A stretch of DNA of 64,000 nt from Phellopilus nigrolimitatus (Eukaryota; Basidiomycota; Agaricomycetes; Hymenochaetales; Hymenochaetaceae): positions 124,001-188,000 of the forward strand of contig JAJOHG010000047.1 in assembly GCA_021029095.1 (NCBI GenBank), given 5' to 3'. Within the stretch, counting starts at the first letter, position 1, and each line of letters opens with the position of its first letter. Both the position numbers and the translations under genes were made by a program. The notes below the pieces were generated by a model. It did not search any database and was not told where the DNA came from. It saw only the letters and a list, made by a program, of their open reading frames with translations. Positions 1-11,700 of the stretch are shown one piece after another.

Positions 1-1110
1 GGTCTAGACAGAGCGGCTTATCGGCCAGCTGGGATCAGATTCGGTCGGATCTTTCTTCTAGCCTGGCGCACCCTCGAGCGGATGCGGGTCTTTTCGGTGA
101 CTTGAAGAGTATGCTGGAGTCGATCTTCTGATTGTCAGGTCTCGGACATTCGACAGGACCGGGACGAGTGGACTTACCGTAAGCATAATCAGTTTGGTTC
201 CCTTTGCGGTTCATTGATATCGAGATATTCGTCTTAGGAAGCGCGATCCTAAATTCCAAGCTATGTGTCGTATGAGTAGTTACTGGGGAAACCGTGAGTT
301 TCGGCTGTCTCCAATGACTAGATCGGCCGTCCACTTTCTGCGCGCGCGCGTCCAAGCCGAAAATGCCCCATACTCCTCTTGCGGGCTTACTTACGTTCAG
401 TCTGCGTTGGGACGTAGTGTTCGCATATCTTCTGGTCTCCCGTGCATCTAAACACGATCTATATCTGTTACATCTTTGCTCAGGCAAATGATAGATTTCG
501 CATAGCGGCATAGCTTGTGGGCAAGAAATACTGTGAATACAAATAGACCTGCAATCCACTTTGCGAGCGAGGCTATGTATATGTGTTCAGTTCAGCGCGG
601 CTTCTCTTCTTATCGAGCTCTGGGAGCATCTGGCCATCCGTGCTATTCCAAATCCGCGAATGAAATGCTGTTTTTATTCGTACACGAAGGGCACGGAGAT
701 CCGTTCTTTATTCATCAACAACATCGACAATCCCTGAATGCGCCTGAGATACTCTTGGCGCATAGTTCGAGCTCCGGTGCTCTGTTGAGTCCGTTCGTAT
801 CTCAATCAGCACAAAAAGAATAAACTGCATCATCTCCGATTGTCGCGCTTCTAATAATGATACAGACGTTACTTTGTTCTTCTGCAATTCTATGTCAGCA
901 TCAAAAATGCTATTCACATCATATTTAATCGAAGGTGCGAGTATCTCAAACGCCGTTGAAGTTCTAAGACCCCCAACCGCGACTTCTTTTCTCCGGCGGT
1001 GCCGTCTGAAACCGCTGCCAGCAAACCAATTCCGTTAGCAGTCCACGCGAAGTACTGATCAAACGAAAATGCCTCCAAGATCGTATCAGAGCTTTTTTTT
1101 CATTTTGCCG
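1..1110 (+). repeat. region C of a unit entering from the left
   Basis: This is the distal part of region C, the stretch that precedes each gene A. The frame from 69 to 131 reads HPRADAGLFGDL and then stops. The same HPxADxxLFGDL segment recurs near 19.80 kb and 35.77 kb on + and near 51.88 kb on -, always upstream of a gene A on the A strand, so it is probably an exon of a C gene. Other shared pieces are the block around 480-830 (also near 20.25-20.62 and 36.2-36.6 kb) and the proximal block 960-1110 that leads into the gene A promoter. No complete gene could be built. The product is unknown. Confidence 0.5.
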
Positions 1111-1121
1111 GCTCTCTCTGC

Positions 1122-1130
1122 TTTAAATAT
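1122..1130 (+). promoter_or_regulatory. TATA-like box of gene A copy 1
   Basis: TTTAAATAT lies about 80 bp before the start codon. The same T/A block sits at the same distance in every complete copy, inside a conserved upstream segment. Confidence 0.55.
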
Positions 1131-1210
1131 CTCTGAGGTCGGGGGCTTTTTCGACACATTTCCCGATCGAACTTTTGAAACCTTGTTGAACCCTTTTGCG
1201 TCCGCACACT

Positions 1211-2835
1211 ATGCATTCTTTACGCTCTGACGTTGAAACTGTTGATCCAAATCTCGTGTCACTTGCCATCTCAGAGATAGATATCTCACAATACACTGAA
1301 GTGGCAATTTTAACCCTCTTGGTTTATGACACCAGTAAGTCTTGCATCTTGATTGGCATGTCATACACGAGATGTCGCACTCAAATGACATAATATCTTG
1401 CAGTTATCACTATGGACAAGGAGGTGAACAGCACCTGGCATTATTGTCTTCATATCTAAATTAATCCTTGTGTCATTGAGATTAAATACTTCTGGGTACG
1501 TCATTTCTTTGATATTAGCACCAGTCATATGCTTACTTGCCATGCGGAACGAAGAGCTCTCCTCGCAAGTTTGTCAGCTTGATTTATTTTGCAGTAAATA
1601 ACTTCTTACAGTCTCTTCTAATAAACTGTTCTAACACGTCACAGAATCGCTACATTGGAATCCTTGGAGTGCTTTCTGGTATAGTGTGTAAGTCATAGCT
1701 CTTATATGGGTGCACCAAAACAAAGAATGGCCACTGACACTTCTTTTATAGTAAATACACTTCAAGCCAATGAAAAACTGCAAGAAATTTCTGATCAATG
1801 TACTATAGCTTACTGTGGCTGACTCCAAATTTCATTTATAGGTGTAAGCACCCAGACAGTACTACATTCCAGTCTACTGAAAATATTCAAAGGCCTCGGA
1901 TTTACCTGGATTCAGAATCTGGCTAGTGAGTTTCTGAAAATTTCACAGGACAACATCTTGCTTATTGAAAGGAAGACTGGATGACCATCATTTTAATTGA
2001 CTGTAATGACTCCCCAATTATAATATTCAACACAGCCACCCCACACTGATTTTGTTGCAGATATTCTTTTGATGCGGGTGCTTGCACTGTACCACCAGGG
2101 TGCGCATTTCTGATACTGCCAATTGATGCTAGTGTGTAATAAACAACAGATAAGAGGCTTGCTGCATGCCTGAGGACTCTATTTGGACTTGAGGCAGCAT
2201 TTGACCTGGGTCTCCTTATATATGGCAATATATATGAAGAGAGTAAGAATATTTATCCATCCTACAGTGGCATTTTCTAATCATGGGTTTCAGTTGTTGT
2301 ATTTCAGCTTGCAAAAGGTGTAACAGTTTGTAGAGATAACAGAAACCCTGCAAAAGTGTGGGCTGCTCTATCTTGGTTAGTACTGGTGTTCTTGGGAAAG
2401 TACTTGGACTGACTTGGAAATTGTAACAGGGCTACTCCAATGGTGTTTGCAATTATCCTAATGACTCTAGCACTCTATAAGGCTGTAGAACACTGGAGGG
2501 AGACTGCAGGCTTCAGTCAGTTCACCCTTGTCAAGGTTCTTATCCAAGATCAGGCCATTTATTTTATTATGTATGTTTTCCCTCATGCATGTCTGGTGCC
2601 TTATGCTGATCAGTCTGACAGGGTCATATTTTGCAGTGTCATTGAGATAATGGCACCCCAGTTGAATGTCATAATTCCTCTTCTGGCAAATCTCCTAACT
2701 ATCCTGGGAAGCACAAGCTTTCTCTGTGTCCTTGGGAGTCACCTGCTGGTCCATCTGAAGGAAGCTGGAGAGAGGGGAGCCAATGGAGGAACCAGCTACA
2801 GGATGACGACTATGAGCAATGTTGAGTTTTCCTGA
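1211..2835 (+). pseudogene. DUF6533 membrane protein, copy 1 (frameshift in exon 7)
   Basis: Gene A copy 1 has all 12 exons of the family: 1211-1334, 1404-1423, 1481-1495, 1555-1593, 1645-1687, 1752-1779, 1842-1925, 2061-2099, 2150-2242, 2294-2375, 2430-2570, 2622-2835. DUF6533 marks basidiomycete multi-span membrane proteins of unknown function. The diagnostic parts are the YDT..TMDKE-KYFW block, NRYIG, an ILLMR helix and the C-terminal GERGANGGTSYRM tail. Exon 7 is 84 nt, not 83: about 3 nt are gained and 2 lost between 1853 and 1885, so the frame shifts there. All other exons keep frame and splice sites. It is therefore a recent pseudogene, or codes for a truncated protein of about 100 residues plus an out-of-frame tail. 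It lies convergent with B1. Confidence 0.75.
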
Positions 2836-2839
2836 TTTT

Positions 2840-5400
2840 TTGAAGGGAGTTTTCAAGGTGAGTTCATTGTTCTATTGCTTATAGCTTGCTCACTAATCTA
2901 ACAGAAGCTGCGCAGAAAACATGTAGGACGGTCAAACACACATGCACTCCTAATCTATTTATTTTTGCCATCTCATTCTGCTCTTATTTAATTGCCATTG
3001 CAATGTAAATAATCATCGCTGGATGAAGATTTATTTATTTATTTATACATACGAGTTGAATGCCATCATCCCCATCTGGACTGTATATGTCAAAACAAAA
3101 TGGGTACATGGGGTTGCCGACAATACATAAACGGCGAGCATGTATTGCTCATCCGGTTTGCCTTACCCAATCAGTGCACTGGGAGCGAACATCCTGCGAG
3201 ACCGACATAGCCCACTAGAGCCGAAGACGGCGAGAAAGACGACAGGAGCAGTCAGAGTGAAAGCGCGCCGACTTGAGTGTGCGCCTCCAGGCTCGATACT
3301 CGCGCCCAAAACGAAGGAGTTTTCGTACATGAGTCCGCATCCTGCACGCGTCGCCTGCTCGAGTAGAGCGAATGCTAGAGTCCACTTTGCGTGCCGCATC
3401 CACGAGATTTGTCTGAGCGCTTTGCTGAAGATTTGCGTGTGCTTCGTGCTGACGGTTAAGTAGTTGTGAGGTCCTGTGTAGGTTCCGAGTAGTTGCCATG
3501 AGCAGGTGAATAAACGGGGTCGATTTGCTCGTTGACGTTCAGGAGAGACAAGACGGTATGCACGCGCCAATGCGTGCAAGACGCTAATTGTCTTGAACGA
3601 TCTGAACGATCTGAAAAAAGAGACAAGCAGTCGAATGTTGATCAGCGCCCCAACTACGCTGCGCCTGTCGCGCGGCGCGACGAGACCATCTTATCTGCGC
3701 TTTATTTTTTTCATCGCCAAAGGCCTGTAGTTACAGTAGCAGATTAGTAGCGGTATCGGGCAGCAGATGACTGGGGATGGATGCTGTCCGTCCACAATCT
3801 TCAAGTATCCGGCCAGTATTCCTGTTGCTTTGCTCAGCAATTAAGGTCGTCTGCAAGAAGTATGCGTGGACGAGGCGCTATTATATATTGTCGTTGACGG
3901 CTGCTTCACAAATATGATACATCGACGTGCTGGAGATCGAGACAGTAAGCACGACATCGAGAAATATGGAGACGACGAAGTCACAAATACAAATCCTACA
4001 TGCGTCTTGTCTGCTCCCGCAGTCTGACAATATCGAGCCCGACGGAGGTCGCTGTCCAAGGGATTGAGATCTAGACACAGATCACATTAGCAACAGGGAT
4101 AAAGGCAAAAGGCAAAAGTAAAGCAAGTTGGACTCCGACCGCACACGCACATCCCTATGAACACGATCTTCACGTCCGGGCCGGAAACGTCTGCGTCCCT
4201 GCGGCGGGAGGTACGCACACGTACTAGCTGTCGCGGCATTGAATATCGCCTGCGCCGGCTTTGCACGAGGATTATAAACAGTGAGGGAATTGAGTTATCA
4301 CGGCGAGAGAGGAAAGAGAATGAACGCACGCACCATATCATTACCCCCGCCCTTTGCAGCGACGCGCTTTCGTGTTCGGAGTGACGCTCCGCCGGCCCGC
4401 CCATCACATTTGACTCCTGGACACGTAGGCGAGTTGATCAGCTTGACTGTCTCGTGAAGGAAGGAATGAAATACGGACCTCGCTGCGCCAAGCGACTCAC
4501 CGCAGGATTCGCGATCCCTGCCCTCCTTCTGCCCTCCCCGCCGCTGCCGCTGTCGAAACGCTGCACGCGCTCACCGCTCTGTTCGCGTTAAGCGCGTGTA
4601 TCCTCTCCGCCTAGCGCAGGCGCGTACTCGAAAGCCAAAGGCTCGTCCTTCGGCGGCGGCGGCGGGCACCCACGCTTCATAAATGCCCGCACTGATGCAG
4701 AAAGCGTCGCGGAGCTGGGGCTCCCGTCCATCGCGGGCTTGCCGCGCTTTTCGGAGTGGTGGGCGGAACGGCGCGTTCGGTGCCGGAGAGCGGGGCGGCG
4801 GCGACTGTTACTGTTGAATTTGCTGCACGCTGCTGCAGGCGTGATTGCTTCGTCCGTATCCGAGCGGCCAAAGGCGGTGGGTACGGCGCGCTCGGAGACG
4901 GGGAGTGGAGCGCACGCCGCGGTGGGGGAGGCCACATTGGGGGTTGTCTGAGACGACGGACTTGGTGGTGGGCGCCGGGTCTGCAGCACGAGAAAGGAAG
5001 GGATGCCGTCAGTAAACGAAGATGCAGCTTTGAGTATGGCCAGGGAACGCACCCAAAACTTTTGCGATTTCATTCGGCGCGAGCTCGCGGAGAAGCCAAC
5101 TTGGAGGCTCTAAGCATGGCGGAGGCGGCCTGGGCGGGCCGGGTGCTCGAGACGGGATCGAGCTGCGCGTTGGCGACATCTACGCCTGTCGTGCCCACAG
5201 CTTCTGTAAAATCAGAGCGAGACGTGGAGGAGAAAGACGCGGCTGCCCTGCAGGACAGCGCCGAGCGCGCCTGCGACGCGCTCAGGCAGGTACGCGCGCG
5301 GCGTGTCGAGGTCGCCGCTGCCGGCGTCACCGAGCAGGCCCGGTTCCGGGGGCGCGGTGGAGGCAAGGTGGTCGAGCGTCGGCGGGGATGGAAATGAGCG
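2840..5400 (-). other. gene B region, unit 1 (decayed spliced gene, product unknown)
   Basis: This gene-like region converges on gene A copy 1. Reading on -, from high to low coordinates, it shows an exon with the AVGTTGVDVANAQLDP segment (about 5340 down), the exon end APNEIAKVLG (about 5053-5085) followed by a GTGCGT donor, a Pro/Ser/Ala-rich stretch (about 4.6-5.0 kb), a KCDG-type exon (about 4380-4440) and a DADVSGPDVKIVFIG exon (about 4140-4200). After that come exons with good acceptors near 4074 and 3940, and a 3' end close to the end of gene A. Its first 57-nt intron has lost the donor, and stops interrupt several frames. The first ~160 bp (2840-3000) is the short 3' flank shared with gene A. 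Confidence 0.45.
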
Positions 5401-7150
5401 AGGTCATAGTTGCTTCATACCTCGGACACGGTCAGCAACTGTATCCCCAACATACGATCGGTCGACGGTCGTTGCGGTGCCGGCGGATTTCGTAAGCCGA
5501 GCTCTAAACTTGGCGGCACCTCCCGAGCGCTCTCACGCCGTTACCGATGTCGGTGAGCACTCAACGTCGTTTCCAGCAAAGCTGCGAAGGCGGGCGAACG
5601 CTCGACGGCGCGATGCGAAGAGGCGCTTCTTCGTACGCAGAGCGCGTGCGTACCTTCATTGAAGGCACTGCGTCTTGAGACCGTAGGGCGCCGCGTTGGT
5701 CATCAACAGCGGTCGTCCGTCCATCCTTCACGGTGAGCAAGCAATTTCGGTCCAGATTCTCCCTCTCAGTCGTGCTTATTATTTCCTCGTACATGTTGCC
5801 GCCCACGCGCTGAGACGTCCGATACCCCCAGGCCATTTTCGGCAACGCAGCGCGTCACTTCACTGGCACTCCGAGCCGTACAAACAGCGTGAAACCTCTA
5901 ATATGCCCGCCGGCACTCGCGGCGTGGTGTCTCGGTTTTCCTTGCGCTGGGGGGTGCGCGAAACTTCCATCTCCCTTCTTTGGAGACGGATACGGCTTCT
6001 CTCGGCTTGGACGACTGCGAACTCAGGTTGGCCTGCTCTAGGAAGCCGCCCTGGCGCGCAGGCGAAGATAATCCGGGACGCGCGCGTGGTCTAGACAGAG
6101 CGGCGTTGGTGCACTCGGACCAGGTGTTTTCGGCGGCTTGATTGCGTGTGCTCGGAGTCCGGTTTTCAGGTCTGACATTGGCGGGTTCTGCGGCTCTCGC
6201 TATGGCTTCTACGGCGTGGTTCGCTTGTGTTGCATCGACTTGTCGGTGCGAGAGCTCTGGTGTCCGCTCTCCAGCTTGGAATTCGCGTACGAGCACGCAT
6301 TTTTATTCTGACTTCTTTTTCTGACTTCTTGATGTTATAGAGCATGGATTTCTCCATCCTAAACTACACATCGTACAGGTACGCATTGGAGTAACCCGTG
6401 GGGTTCGGTTCTGTTTCCAGGCTCCAATGACCAGATCGATTCGTCCATTTTCTGCGCGAGCACGGCCGAAGCAAAGACGTCCCACACTTTCCTGCGAACA
6501 CTGGCACGTCGCGTTCGCGGTCACTCGTGCATCTACAGTTGCGCATGCTAATGACAGAACTTGTATAGCGCCGTGCTGCGATGCGGTTTTCGAGCGAGGC
6601 TATAGATGAGGTTGGTGCAGTGCGGCTGTCCTAAGTGTATTTCTTATCGAGATCTGGACGCGTCTGGTCATCGGTGCTATCTACGAACTTGTTTCCAACT
6701 TCGCAAATGAGATGTGTTTCGCCTTTGCCTTATCTGTACACCAAGATCGCGAAAATCCCGCTCTCTGTTCATGAACGTTGTACACGAGATCTTGCCAACA
6801 ATCATGGAACGCATCTCAAATGCTCAGTGGGCGCTGTTCTCCGAGCGGTTCGTGTCTCGTTGTTCTGTCGAGTCCCTTCGCTTCTCAATCGACACAAGAA
6901 TAGATTGCAGCATCTCACTTTGATATGCTCATATTACGCTGTAGATGCTACCTTGTTCTCCTGCAGTTCTATCTCAGCATCAAGATTGTGGCTCGCATCT
7001 TGACTCGATCAAAGATGTAATTATCTTAATCACCGCGACGCACTATGATCTTCGAGTTGTATAGCCATGTTCGTCGCGTCTACTCTCTGACGACGTTGTC
7101 TGACACTGCTACCAGCATACCAACCCCGTCAGCCGCTCGCGCGAAGTACT
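5400..7150 (+). repeat. region C, unit 1 to 2
   Basis: This is the stretch between the 5' side of B1 and gene A copy 2. A splice-like donor GTGAGC at 5733 follows a short exon-like piece ending CTTCACG. The same donor context recurs at 19345, 34707 and 35377. An acceptor-like CCCCCAG ends at about 5831. The segment 6880-7150 matches the proximal block found before other gene A copies. Frames are open on both strands because the sequence is GC-rich, so I do not assign a protein. Confidence 0.45.
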
Positions 7151-7213
7151 GATCAGCGAAAATACCTCGAAGATCGTATCAGAGCTTTTGTTCTTTTACC
7201 TAGCTCTCTTTGC

Positions 7214-7220
7214 TTTAAAT
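7214..7220 (+). promoter_or_regulatory. TATA-like box of gene A copy 2
   Basis: TTTAAAT lies about 85 bp before the start codon of the intact copy 2. Confidence 0.55.
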
Positions 7221-7303
7221 GTCCGAGGTCGCGGGGCTGTCTCGACGCATCTCCCGAGTCGCCCTTTCGAAACCTCGTTGAAATCTTCTGCACGCGTTTC
7301 ACT

Positions 7304-8916
7304 ATGCATTCTATACGCTCTGACGTCGAGCCTGTTGATCCAAGCATCGTGCCACTTTTAATCTCAGAGATAGATATCTCACTCTACACTGAAATGGCAA
7401 TTCTAACTCTCCTGGTCTATAATGCCAGTAAGTTGTTGCATGTCAGGTGCCAGCCGCTTAAAGATCTCATGTCATATTATCTTTCAGTTATCACTATGGA
7501 CAAGGAGGTAATTAGGGCCTGACATTATCTTATTTACGTCTAAACTGATCATTGCGTGATTAGATTAAATACTTTTGGGTACGCCATTTGTTTGATATCA
7601 GCACGAGGCATATGCTTACTTGCCATGTGGAACGAAGAGCTCTCCTCTCAGCTTTGTTAGCTTGATTTACTTTGCAGTAAATGATATTTTATAGCTTTTT
7701 CTGCTGAATCACTCTAACATATTGTAGAATCGCTACATTGGGATTCTTGGAGCCGTTTCTACTATAGTGGGTAAGTCAAGACTTCACAGGAGTTCATCAA
7801 AATAAAGAATGTCTACTGGCACATCATTTATAGTTGATATTCTTCAAGCAACTGAAACACTGTAAGCAATTTCTGATAACTGTACTATAGCTTAGTGTGG
7901 CTAATTTTAAACCTTTTTTATAGGTGTAAGCACCCAGATACTCCATTCCAGTCTCTACTGATAATATTGAAAGGCCTTGGCTTTGGCTGGATTCATGGTC
8001 TGGCTAGTGAGTTTCTGACATTTGAATAGAAAAACATCTTGCTCATTGCAGCGAAGACTGGATGACTATCCTTTTGATTGACTGTAATATCTCCTTACTT
8101 ATAATACACAACACATCAATCCTGCACTAATTATCTTACAGATATTCTTCTGATGCGGGTGCTGGCACTGTACCAGCAGGGTAAGCATTCCCAGCTCTGC
8201 CAATTACTGCTGGTGTTGAAAAACAACAGATAAGAGGCTAGCTGCATGTCTGAGGGCACTATTTGGACTGGAGGCAGCATTTGGCCTGGGTATCCTTATA
8301 TATAGCATCATATATGAAGGAAGTAAGAACACTTATTTATCCTACAGTGTCAATTTCTAATCATGAGTTTCAGATGTTGTATTGAAACTTGCAAAAGATG
8401 TGACAGTTTGTGGAGTCAATAAAAGCCCTCCAAAAGTGTGGGGTGCTTTATCCTGGTCAGTACTGATGCTCTTGGGAAAGCACTCACACTGACTTGGAAG
8501 CTGGAACAGGGCTGCACCATTGCTGTATGCAATCATCCTAATGGTTCTAGCACTCTATAAAGCTGCAGAACACTGGAGGGAGACAGCTGGCTTCAGTCAG
8601 TTCACCCTTGTTAAGGTTCTTATCCAAGATCAGGCCATTTATTTTATCATGTATGCTTTCCTTATACTTGGCTAGTGGCTGAGGAGCTAACTACTCTGAC
8701 AGGGTCATATTTTGCAGTGTCATGGAGATAATGGCAATCCAGTTGTTCATCCCAAATGCAGTTCTAGCTGATCTCCTAACTACTCTGGGAAGCCCGAGCC
8801 TTCTCTGTGTTCTTGGGAGCCACCTCCTGGTCCATCTGAAGGAAGCTGGAGAGAGGGGAGCCAATGGAGGGACAAGCTACAGGATGAAGACCATGAGCAA
8901 CATTGACTTTTCCTGA
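7304..8916 (+). CDS. DUF6533 multi-span membrane protein, copy 2 (intact)
   Basis: Twelve exons: 7304-7427, 7488-7507, 7564-7578, 7638-7676, 7728-7770, 7834-7861, 7924-8006, 8142-8180, 8230-8322, 8374-8455, 8510-8650, 8703-8916. They total 921 nt, or 306 residues plus stop, with no internal stop. The DUF6533 signature covers roughly residues 30-90 (a TMDKE-IKYFW block, then NRYIG near residue 67). A Cys follows near 91, then an ILLMRVLALY helix (about 119-128), further hydrophobic helices to about 240, and the family tail GERGANGGTSYRMKTMSN. The function of the family is not known; a membrane location is inferred from its hydrophobic helices. Introns have CTAAC or CTGAC branch points. Copy 2 alone has a GT donor at intron 6 (7862), where the other copies have GC. 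Together with copies 5 and 7 it is one of the three best candidates for a working gene. Confidence 0.88.
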
Positions 8917-11700
8917 TTTTGTGAAGGGGATTTCAAGGTGAATTCATTATTCTATTAGTCTATAGCTTTGCCTACTTGTCTCATAACAGTCATGAAGATG
9001 TATAGGACGGTCAAACATGCCTGCACTTGTGTCCTATTTGCCAATTTTTGTCTTGTTTTCCCTTCTCATTCTGCCCTTATTTAATTGTCATTGCAATGTA
9101 AAGACTCTTCGCTAGGCGAAAAAATAGCAGTTCGTTTACACATACGAGCTCAGTGTGATTGTCCCCCTCTATAAATTATACGTCAAAAATAATAGATAAA
9201 TGCAGTTACCCCGATACATCAACAGGGCGCATGCACTGCTCATCCGGCTTGCCATAGTTGATCAATACACTGGGAGAGAACATCCTGCGCCCGTTAGCGC
9301 CGAAGACGGCGAGAAACGCAAGTAGAACAGGCTGGGTGAAAGTGCGCCAACTTGCATGTGCGCCTCCAGGCTCGATACTCGCGCCCAGAACTAAGGAAAT
9401 TTCGTAAACGAGCCCGCACCATGCACGCGTCGTCTGCTCGAGTAGAGCGAACTCTAGCGTCCACTTTGCACTCTACATCACCGAGCTTGGTATGAGCGCT
9501 ACGCTGAACGGCTGAGCGTGCTTCGTGCTGAAGGGTTAACTAACCCGGGAGGTTTTGCGTACGCTTTGAGCAGTCATCGAAAGCCCGGCGCGACAGTCGC
9601 AACCCTCGAGGTTTACTAGCTGTACAAGTTGAGGCGAGACGGTATTCACGCACCTGCACCGAGCGCGTTATTCGGTCGCCTCCGTTCCCATGGGAGACGC
9701 GCCGATTTCCTTGCGTGATCCAGAAAAGAGACAGCGTGAAGCTAAAATATGGAAAGGTGCCTCAACGGCGCGACTCGCGTCGAGACGTTCGATGGGTTGT
9801 GAGGAGAATATTGTATCTGCATCCTTTTGTTCTACCACCATTAGCAGCATACCCGAACGTTAAAAAAAGCGAGGGAATTGCATTGTTACGCGACCAGATG
9901 AGAGAGAATGAGAGCTTGCACCATATCATTACCCAAGTCCTCCGCGGCGACGAGATTTCATGTCTTCGAAGCGATGCTCCACTCCTATAGACGTCAAGGG
10001 ATGCGAGCGACTTCGTCAGATCATGCCTGTCTCGAGAGGGAAGAAGCAATATGCGCACCCGTGTTTCGCGAAGGCCGCTGGTCAGGTAAATCACCACCTA
10101 CTCATGCAACGCGCATGGATGAAAACAGTAGAGTGAGCGACGTGAAGGAAGAAAGCAGCAAATGAACTAACTTTGAACGGTCCATCGACGGCGCAGATGC
10201 TGTCGGGCAGGCTGACGTACTGACTCCGCTTCTCCGGGCCATCAGCAATGATACATCTCCATTCTCTCGTCATGCTTCTTATTGGCGGACACGAACACGG
10301 CCAGGGAAAGGCGCGACCAGCCAGCGCCGGTGCAGTTTGTTCTTCGCCTTCTCGACCATCCTCTTAGACCTGCCTTCCTCCCTCCCCTCCCCGCCGGTGC
10401 CGCTGTCGACGCTCTGCACGTCCTCGCCACTTTGTGCGCCCTCAGCGCATGTACGTGCTCGTCCGCCAGCGGCTCGACCTTTGGCGGCGGAGGCTGCAGC
10501 CGCGCGCGCGCGCGCTTCGTAAACGCTGGCAAGAGACGGGGTCGCGGAGCCGGAGCGGGCCCTGTCCGCCGCGGGCACACCGCGCGCGGCGCGCTCTTCG
10601 GAGGGCGTGGTGGGCAGAATGGCGCGCTCGGTGCCGGGGAACGGGGCGGCGGCTGTTTCTGTTGCTGTTGCTTCCGCTGCCACTGCTGCAGGCGCGCTCG
10701 CGTAGTCCGTGCCCGAGTGGCCAAAAGTGACTGGAATGGGCCGCTCAGTGCTTAAGGGAGGAACCCGTGGGAACGCGCTACCTGTGCCTGCGCGCTCGCT
10801 ACTGGAGACGCCGGAGCCGGGGAGCGGGGTGCGCTGCAGAGGAGACCGCGCTGGGAGTTCCTGCGACGGGGACATCGAATCTGCGGCGGGAGAAAGAAAA
10901 GGATGACGTCGGGATATGGATATGGATTAACGGAACGCAAGCAGAGGCGCACCCAAGTATTTTGCGACGTCATTCGACGCGCGCTCGCCCGATGGCCCCG
11001 CGCCGGCAGCCAAGCTCGCGGCGCCGGGAAAGCAGGAGAAGTTGAATTGGAGGCCTTGTGCGCGTCGCGATCATCGAGGCATGGTCAACGCTCGTGCACG
11101 AGGCGGAGGCAGTCTTGGCGGGCCGGGGGCGGTCGAGCTGCGCGTCGACGGCGCCTGAGGCAGCTGTTGAAACGCAAACACGAGTCAGAGCGAGACGCGG
11201 AGGAGGAGGACGCGGCTACTCACGCAGGACAGCGCCGAGCGCGCCCTCGACACGCTCGGGCAGGTACGCGCGCGGCGTATCGAGGTCGACGCTGCCGGCG
11301 CCGCCGAGCAAGCCCGGTTTGGGAAACGGAGCGGAGGTGAGGTGGCCGAGTGCCGGCGGTGGTGGAGATGAGCGGGCCTATGTTGATGAAGGTCATAACG
11401 GATGGCTTCATACCGTCCTTGCTACCTCCGTGGCACGTGCCGTTTCTTCGATCGGCGCCGCTTATGTCATCGAGCGTGGTCGGCCGGCAAACCCGGACGT
11501 CGCTGCAGTGGTGACTCGGCCTTCGCCATCGTTCGCCTTCGACATCGACCGACGCCAGGAGGGGGTCTTGAGGACGCGGAGCCGGAATAGAGGCTCGGGC
11601 TGGAACGTTGTGCATATGTGAGTCCGTCGTCTTCCTCATCTTCGCGATCTCGCGCTCATCATCGCCAATTTGTCCATTAGCACATCTCGTCATAGACACT
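8917..11700 (-). other. gene B region, unit 2 (best long open exon)
   Basis: This is the convergent partner of copy 2. The longest clean piece is an exon running from an acceptor at about 10880 down to 10279. It is an Ala/Pro/Ser/Thr-rich chain of about 198 residues that begins MSPSQELPARSPLQR and ends in a charged segment EEGRSKRMVEKAKNKL. Upstream on - lie the exon end SNDVAKYLG (about 10953-10980, donor GTGCGC) and an exon with the DDERE acidic segment (about 11590-11690). The 57-nt intron near 11.2 kb keeps its donor but its acceptor reads AAC instead of CAG. Downstream are a GPEKRSQY-type exon (about 10160-10240) with donor GTTAGT, and a GLRETRVRI exon near 10.05 kb. No known domain was recognised. 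The first ~100 bp is the 3' flank of gene A. Confidence 0.5.

Noticed and set aside
2376..2429. In-frame TGA or TAA between ...KVWGALSW and ...AAPMVYA in gene A copies
   Set aside because: It first looked like a shared nonsense mutation. The stop is part of a CTGAC or CTAAC branch point inside a 54-nt GT-AG intron, and splicing restores the frame.
4756..5397. Long + strand open frame opposite gene B in unit 1
   Set aside because: It is a shadow of GC-rich B sequence. The splice signals and repeated exon ends lie on the - strand.
8651..8702. Stop codons after IYFIMYAF in copies 2, 3 and 5
   Set aside because: They lie in intron 11 (51-53 nt, GTATGY donor, CTGACAG acceptor). The spliced frame continues into VIFCSV.
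10279..10755. Open frame of 157 codons on + in unit 2
   Set aside because: It overlaps the longer B exon on -, which has splice borders and matches unit 8; the + frame has neither.
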